From an uncultured Sphingopyxis sp. (GTDB lineage Bacteria; Pseudomonadota; Alphaproteobacteria; Sphingomonadales; Sphingomonadaceae): 10,525 nucleotides of DNA. Numbering within the stretch: position 1 is the stretch's first letter; each line of letters begins with the position of its first letter. The notes beneath the pieces are model-generated. The model did not search any database, had not been told where the DNA came from, and saw nothing but the letters and a program-made list of their open reading frames with translations. This document shows, in pieces, positions 5,966 to 10,525 of the stretch. Position numbers and translations under genes: made by a program. The stretch lies in NCBI GenBank assembly GCA_937957805.1, contig CALFXW010000066.1, positions 1 through 10,525 of the forward strand. The letters run 5' to 3'.

Positions 5966-7071
5966 AGCAGCGCCCCTTCGGCGAGGCGGGTGATTGTCGC
6001 GGCAATCGCCATCGGGTTTTGGATCGCATGGGCGAGCCCTGCATCCGCCACTGCCCCGGGCATACCCCACACAACGCAGGATTCGGGGTCCTGAGCAAGC
6101 ATCAACCCACCGGCCCGGCGCAACAGGCGCGCGCCTTACACCCCATCGCGGCCCATGCCGGAAAACATGATGCCGCAGGCTGCGCTGCCATATGCGGTCG
6201 CCAGCGCCTCCATCATCGGGTCAACCGATGGTGTCGCGCCAGATGGCGCTGCACTGCGGTCGATACGCAGGAAAATCTGCTTGCCGCGATGGGCAAAGCG
6301 GATATGCCCGTCACCTGGCGCCAGCGCCACCAGACCATCGCGCACCGCCATGCCATCTGCCGCCACCACCACTTCGCGGTGGGTCAGCCGCTGCAATTGC
6401 TCGGCGAAGAAGGGGATGAAGCTTTCGGGCAAATGCTGGGTGATGAAAATCGGCTTGGTCATAGTGTCGGGCAGCGCACCGAAAAAGCCGTTGATCGCCA
6501 TTATACCGCCGGTCGATGCGCCGATGCCGATGGCGGCAATCGCGCTGCGGTGTTCTACGGGGGGGAGTGGGGCCGCCGGTTCCACTTCCAATTGTGGTGA
6601 CAGTTCGCGTTCAATCAGTGCCAATTGCAACAATCGATCGAGCAACAAATTGGAAAAATTACCGGCAATCGTACCGCGACCCGGCTTTACCAATGTATCC
6701 GCCGCGCCGCGTGCCAAAGCTTCGAGCGCCGCCGGGCCGCCCTCCTGCGCGCTGGCAGAGAGGATGAGGACGCGTGATTTGGGGGACGAACGCAGGATGA
6801 GCGGCAACGCCGCCAGCCCGTTCATCCCCGGCATTTCGATGTCGAGGACGATGATTTCGGGCTTGATATGCGCCAGCATGTCGAGCGCATCGGCCGCGCT
6901 GGGCACCGAACCGACGACGTTGAAATGCAGGCTTTGGTCAATGATGCGTTCGAGGATCGATCGTGCGACGATCGAGTCATCAACGATCAGCACGCTGGTT
7001 TGGGGCAGCGGGGCTGGTTGCGGCGCGTCCGGCTGGGCGCTTCGCAACTTGTGGGCGCTCCGGGGCGGCAC
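5962..7071 (-). pseudogene. cheB: Chemotaxis methylesterase CheB, interrupted by an in-frame stop
   Basis: CheB removes methyl (and amide) groups from receptors when phosphorylated by CheA. The frame opens with GTG at 7071, 5 bases after cheY. The receiver domain has D31/D32 (IVDDS), phosphoacceptor D77 (VLDIEMPG) and K129 (LVKPG). The methylesterase domain has S186 (GASTGG), H213 (TQHLP) and D309 (GMGRDG), the full catalytic triad. Codon 312 is TAA (6138-6136), where homologues usually read GMGRDG followed by a small residue or Glu. Without any frame change the normal C-terminus continues (GARLLRRAGG, AQDPESCVVWGMPGAV) for 57 codons to the TGA at 5962, overlapping the cheR ATG. One substitution, such as GAA to TAA, explains it. 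It may be a true nonsense mutation, a sequencing error, or less likely readthrough. Confidence 0.92.
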
Positions 7072-7076
7072 AGGGC

Positions 7077-7442
7077 TTAAACCAGACCGATCAGTTGCAA
7101 TTTGCGTTCGAGCGTGTCGCGGTCAAAGGGTTTCATGACATATTCGTCGGCACCATTGTCGATGGCGGCGCGGATGTGCGCGGTGCCATTTTCGGTGGTG
7201 CAGAACATCACCTTGGGGCGTTGTGGCACTTCGGTTTCGTTGAGCGCGGTCAGAAACTCCATCCCGCTCATCACCGGCATGTTCCAGTCGAGCAGCACGA
7301 GGTCGACCGGCCCCGCCTTGCACGCTTTCAGCGCTTCGGCGCCATCTTCGGCTTCGTCAACCGACAGTCCCAACCCCTCCATGATATGGCGGGCCACTTT
7401 GCGAATTACCTTGCTGTCATCGACGATCAGACAATGTGTCAT
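7077..7442 (-). CDS. cheY: Chemotaxis response regulator CheY
   Basis: This single-domain receiver, phosphorylated by CheA, binds the flagellar motor switch to change rotation. The 121 residues form one complete receiver: acidic pair D8/D9 (LIVDDSK), phosphoacceptor D52 (LLDWNMPVMSG), the switch threonine in FCTTEN (82-83) and K104 (VMKPFDR). No output domain is present. The start ATG at 7442 gives MTHCLIVDD, the expected length. It lies 61 bases after cheW and 5 bases before cheB. Because the neighbours are cheW and cheB, CheY is preferred over a generic receiver; whether it drives the motor or acts as a phosphate sink cannot be seen. Confidence 0.94.
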   Translation of the reverse strand: MTHCLIVDDSKVIRKVARHIMEGLGLSVDEAEDGAEALKACKAGPVDLVLLDWNMPVMSGMEFLTALNETEVPQRPKVMFCTTENGTAHIRAAIDNGADEYVMKPFDRDTLERKLQLIGLV

Positions 7443-7503
7443 GAAATTGACCCCGTTGGATTGGCTCTTTGCCCTGAAATAGCTGCCAATTATGGATTAT
7501 CAG

Positions 7504-7947
7504 TTAAGCCGCTGCATCCAGCGCACGGCTGTTGAGGACGGCGATAACATCCGCCGGATCGAGCCGCAGCAGCGCGCGCCCGTCCTGATGGTCGGCAACC
7601 CCGCTGGCGAGCGCCTGCCAGCCGCTGCCAAGGCGCGCTGGCACGTCGGCCATGGGGAGCGCGACGACATCCTCCACCTCATCGAGCGCGAGGCCATAGC
7701 CATGGCCATCGATGGCAACGATGGCCATCAACGGTGCGGCATCACCAATGGTCTGCTCCCCCGCGACCAGCGCGGTATCAATAAGCGTCAAAAGCCGTGA
7801 ACGGATGGCGACCAATCCCCGCACCGATGGCGGCGCAAGCGGCGCAGGCACGACATCACGCACCGCGACCACCGCCTCAACACTGACGGCGGGCAAGGCA
7901 AGCCATTGACTTGCCACACGAGCGATTAGGTAAAGTTCATCCTCCAT
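7504..7947 (-). CDS. cheW: Chemotaxis coupling protein CheW
   Basis: CheW links CheA to the chemoreceptors in the cytoplasmic signalling array. The 147-residue product is one CheW domain with beta-strand pattern and the recognisable RGLVAIRSRLLTLIDTALVAG core (the usual G-x2-x-LRG-x-(V/I)-x-P-V-x-DL region, here shifted in sequence), GLALDEVEDVVALP, and a C-terminal LLRLDPADVIAVL helix. It is diverged from enterobacterial CheW. The start is the ATG at 7947, overlapping the cheA stop by one base (TGATG), with GGGAG 7 bases upstream; a GTG at 7950 is the alternative. The one-base overlap indicates translational coupling with cheA. Confidence 0.9.
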   Translation of the reverse strand: MEDELYLIARVASQWLALPAVSVEAVVAVRDVVPAPLAPPSVRGLVAIRSRLLTLIDTALVAGEQTIGDAAPLMAIVAIDGHGYGLALDEVEDVVALPMADVPARLGSGWQALASGVADHQDGRALLRLDPADVIAVLNSRALDAAA

Positions 7948-10066
7948 CACGCTGCTCCCGCCGCAAACAGTTGCGGCAAATTATTGATCAAATTTAGTAA
8001 TTCAGCTCCATCCCCGTCATTTATGCGGGCATGCCCATCATCCCCATTGATGCACAATATAGTTGCGTCGGCATCGGTAACAGCATCGCGCGTTGCCGCG
8101 TGACGGACGCGGTATCCGGCACGTTCGAGCGCGGGTTGCACCACATGCTGTGCCCAGCCGCCCGCTGCCCCATCGACGATCCAAATGGCGCGCTGGTCCG
8201 CAACTTCTGGGAATAAGGTTATGACGTCCCACATTTCGATGACGGTCGCATCGTGCATCGCAACCCCGATAACGCGGGCATCGTGCGAATCGGACAATTG
8301 AACGTCGAGCCGGGCAAGGCTGGTAACTTCCGCCACCGCCAGCAACATCGACATGCCGCCATGGGTGATACGCACCATACGCAGCGCGCCCGCGTCGGGC
8401 AGCGCCACCGCCGGATCGACGATACGCAGCAATTCGCCGTCGATGGTGGCGACAAAGCCCGACCCTGCGCGGCTGATTGCACCCACCGGCACATCGACTA
8501 TCCGCTGCACCGCATGCATGGGGAGCGCAGCCTGCGTCGCAGTGCCCAGCGGCACAAAGCACAGCCAGCGGTCTTCATCCTGCGACGAAATGCTTTCTTC
8601 GGCCAGTTGGACATCTTCCAGCAAGCCGCCATCGGCGGCGGCAATAATGTGGTTGGCGATACCATCTACATCGATCACCAGCATCGGCTGACCATTATCG
8701 GGCAATGAAAACCCGTTGTAGGTACCGCATTGGCGCAGCAAAGGCGGTAGTGGCTTGATCACCAATTCCTCCTGATCACGCACATCCGGCACGTCGAGCG
8801 CCAGCGTCCGCCCGTTGGCGAGGCGGCAGAGCACGATGGAGCGTTCCTCCACCATCTCCACCGGAAAGCACAGGTGGTTTTCGAGGACACATCGCGGCAG
8901 CAAATTGCCGCGCACGCGCGCCAAAGCCACACCGCCAGATTGCAGACATTCGACCGATTCGTTGCTCGACAGCAAAACTTCGGCAATCGCGCTGCGCGGT
9001 ATCGCAAATTCCTGTCCCGCAATCGGCACCGCCAGCGCCGAAATGATGGTCAACGTCATCGGCACATCGATGGTGAGTGTCACGCCGCGCCCCGGCCGAT
9101 TGTCGACGCGAACGCCGCCACCCAGCCGCTCAATATTGGCCTTGACGACATCCATCCCAACGCCCCGCCCGGAAATATCGGACACCGCCTTGGCCGTCGA
9201 GAGACCGGGCAAGAATACCAGGGCGGCAATTTGGGATGGCGACAATTTCGCAGCGCGCTCGGCTGACAAATGACCTGAGGCGATGGCTTTTTCCAGCAAC
9301 CGCGCCTCGGCGAGGCCGGCACCGTCATCTTCAATCGCGATTTTGATGCGATTACCGACCTGACGCCCGCTGACCCGCAGCACCGCCTGCACCGGCTTCC
9401 CAGCTGCCTTGCGCACTTCTTCAGGCTCGATGCCATGGTCAATTGCATTGCGCAGCGCGTGAACGATGGGGTCACGCAGACTTTCCATCACTTCGCGGTC
9501 AATTTCCACCTCGCCACCATCGGTGACGAGGCGCACCTGCTTGCCCAATTCGTCGGCCAATTGGCGAACGAGGCGGGGTAGCGGTGAAAATAGCTGGTTG
9601 AGCGGCGACATGCGCATCAGGCTGACCGATGCACGCACCCCGCTGAGTAGCCCCGATAGTCGGGTAAAGGCCGCAAGACCTTCAGGCTCAAACCCCTGCC
9701 CGCGCAATTGGCCGGCAAATTCATTACGCGCAAGGACGAGGTCGGAAACCCCACTCATCACTTCATCGAGCAGGGTCAGCGGCACGCGCACCGAACGCCA
9801 TTCCGGCGGCACAACCGATTGTTCGGACGCGCGCGGCGCTTCTGCGATGTCGGTTGCCGACGAAGCTGCGGGTGCATCTGATGCCCGCTGGTGCAATGTA
9901 TCGGCCAAGCGGGCAATCAACGCCCCATCTTCTCCTGCCGGTTCAACACCATGCTGCGCCAGCGAACCGATGATCTGACGTATGCCGTCGAACCCGGCGA
10001 GCACGCTCGCCACCACGGCGCCATCGACCGCCAGATGGTCGATATGCAGCCGCCACATCCACACAG
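7947..10066 (-). CDS. cheA: Chemotaxis histidine kinase CheA with degenerate receiver tail (5' truncated)
   Basis: CheA autophosphorylates and passes phosphate to CheY and CheB. From about 10066 the frame holds the end of the histidine phosphotransfer region (LAVDGAVV...GFDGIRQIIGSL), a linker, the dimerisation helices (about 9800-9560, with RMSPLNQLF), and the kinase domain. The kinase motifs are the N box HALRNAIDHGIE (about 9461-9426), G1 DDGAG (about 9329) and G2 GRGVGMD (about 9170-9150). Two CheW-like regions follow (about 9053-8640 and 8573-8199), then a receiver-like tail (about 8195-7950: AIWIVDGAAGG, ATILCING) lacking the acidic pair and phosphoacceptor Asp. No H-x2-KG phosphorylation site is present because the 5' end is lost at a join; the open frame continues to 10334 only through unrelated sequence. 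GC-rich codon use rises sharply upstream of about 10060. Confidence 0.92.
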
Positions 10067-10202
10067 ATGTCGCCGCCAGCAGTTGCAGCATCGCAGCGAG
10101 GCTCGTCGCCAGGTGGGTCGCGCCAAGGTGCGTGCGGTCGCCGAACTTCATCACCGTGGCCACCAGGCTGACGACGATGGCCAGGAAGAGCTCGACGGCG
10201 TC
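10067..10202 (-). other. Unassigned hydrophobic segment between CheA and MurU parts
   Basis: The minus-strand frame of CheA continues here through about 45 residues rich in Leu, Val and Ala (VELFLAIVVSLVATVMKFGD, then LATSLAAMLQLLAATSVWMW). Third codon positions are almost all G or C, unlike cheA. It looks like membrane helices. I see a weak resemblance to LtrA-type membrane proteins (VELF start, W-rich end) and an even weaker one to a CheA phosphotransfer domain. Neither is secure. It joins MurU-like sequence in frame at about 10203. Confidence 0.4.
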
Positions 10203-10436
10203 GTGGTGCGCCGGGTTGTCGACCATGACCAGGTGGGCGAATGCTACGGTAGGCGGCAAAAAACGGCCGAAATCGAAATCGCAATAAACGTCGCCATTGA
10301 CGACCAGGAAAGGCTGGTCGCCGAGCAGCGGCAAGGCCGTGGCGATGCCGCCGGCCGTTTCCAGTGCGCCTGGCGGTTCCGGCGAATACTGGATGTGCAG
10401 GCCCCAGCGCGAACCGTCGCCGAGCGCCGCTTCGAC
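10203..10436 (-). CDS. murU: Fragment of N-acetylmuramate-1-phosphate uridylyltransferase MurU (both ends missing)
   Basis: MurU makes UDP-MurNAc in the muropeptide recycling pathway that bypasses de novo synthesis in Pseudomonas and many betaproteobacteria. About 78 residues of the nucleotidyltransferase core are readable on the minus strand: VEAALGDGSRWGLHIQYSPE, ALETAGGIATALPLLGD, the metal-binding strand FLVVNGDVYCDFDF, and AHLVMVDNPAHH. The signature N-terminal glycine loop and the whole C-terminal part are absent; homology stops abruptly at about 10436 and about 10203. The wording is of the beta/gammaproteobacterial type and differs from what is expected in a sphingomonad. The ATG at 10334 is internal and should not be taken as a start. 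I read it as a piece of another genome joined to this contig. Confidence 0.8.
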
Positions 10437-10525
10437 TCGCCCGCGTCCCTCGCCGAGGGGCTCCGCGCGTCGCGCGCCGCGGCCTTCTACTCCGACGTCT
10501 TCTTCGACGACCGGCTCACCCGCGC
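10437..10525 (+). other. GC-rich right-edge scrap, possibly coding
   Basis: The last 89 bases are far richer in G and C than the rest. On the + strand one frame is open and protein-like (about 10431 to the end, with SPASLAEGLRASRAA and FYSDVFFDDRLTR), with C or G in nearly every third position. On the minus strand the MurU frame also stays open, but its residues (arginine/glycine/glutamate-rich) do not match the MurU N-terminus. I cannot name the protein. The change of homology at about 10436 suggests another join. Confidence 0.45.

Noticed and set aside
5966..6070. Longer CheR start at 6070
   Set aside because: The extra residues come from the cheB C-terminal region read out of frame; the ATG at 5965 gives the usual CheR length and an ATGA overlap with cheB.
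5962..6135. Frameshift as the cause of the short cheB
   Set aside because: Translation shows that the C-terminal CheB sequence continues in the same frame after the TAA, so one substitution, not an insertion or deletion, is enough.
6155..7138. 327-residue open frame on the + strand opposite cheB
   Set aside because: It lies wholly antisense to a well-recognised CheB and the end of cheY; the residues are low-complexity Ser/Ala/Arg runs typical of an antisense frame in GC-rich DNA, with no family resemblance.
7947..10334. Genuine MurU-CheA fusion protein of 795 residues
   Set aside because: The MurU part is cut inside its domain at both sides, is of a different taxonomic type, and replaces the essential phosphotransfer domain; composition also shifts. 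A chimera is more likely.

Overview
The window (about 60% GC) looks like a chromosomal piece of an alphaproteobacterium, most likely a sphingomonad. I infer this from the PspA-PspB-PspC arrangement followed by small membrane/coiled-coil proteins, the compact cheA-cheW-cheY-cheB-cheR order, a CheA with a receiver-like tail, and the codon usage. No database search was possible. Both ends look like chimeric joins, so only about 64 to 10066 should be read as one locus.

Left third, + strand (64-2763): the C-terminal half of pspA, then pspB, pspC and four more short genes, each coding for one N-terminal membrane helix plus a charged helical tail. Three of the four tails share one module with the PspC C-terminus. 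They are closely spaced with good ribosome binding sites and look like one envelope-stress operon. A SufE-family sulfur acceptor gene ends the run and converges, with overlapping stop codons, on a secreted/membrane protein of unknown function.

Middle, - strand (2760-5040): the unknown secreted protein, a J-domain protein with a Cys/His cluster, the RNase P RNA gene rnpB with a clear TATAAT promoter and an 11-bp closing helix, and a cytoplasmic-type N-acetylmuramoyl-L-alanine amidase with a C-terminal peptidoglycan-binding domain.

Right half, - strand (5105 to about 10066): a chemotaxis operon transcribed cheA, cheW, cheY, cheB, cheR. CheA phosphorylates CheY and CheB, CheW couples CheA to receptors, and CheR and CheB set receptor methylation. 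The cheB frame holds one in-frame TAA just after the catalytic Asp; the missing 57 codons follow in the same frame up to the ATGA overlap with cheR. CheA ends in a receiver-like domain that has lost its acidic residues.

Right edge (about 10067-10525): CheA is cut before its phosphorylatable histidine domain. The frame runs through an unassigned hydrophobic stretch into a clear internal fragment of MurU (beta/gammaproteobacterial type), then a very GC-rich scrap of another sequence. The first 60 bases of the window are AT-rich and break pspA. I read both ends as assembly or amplification chimeras.
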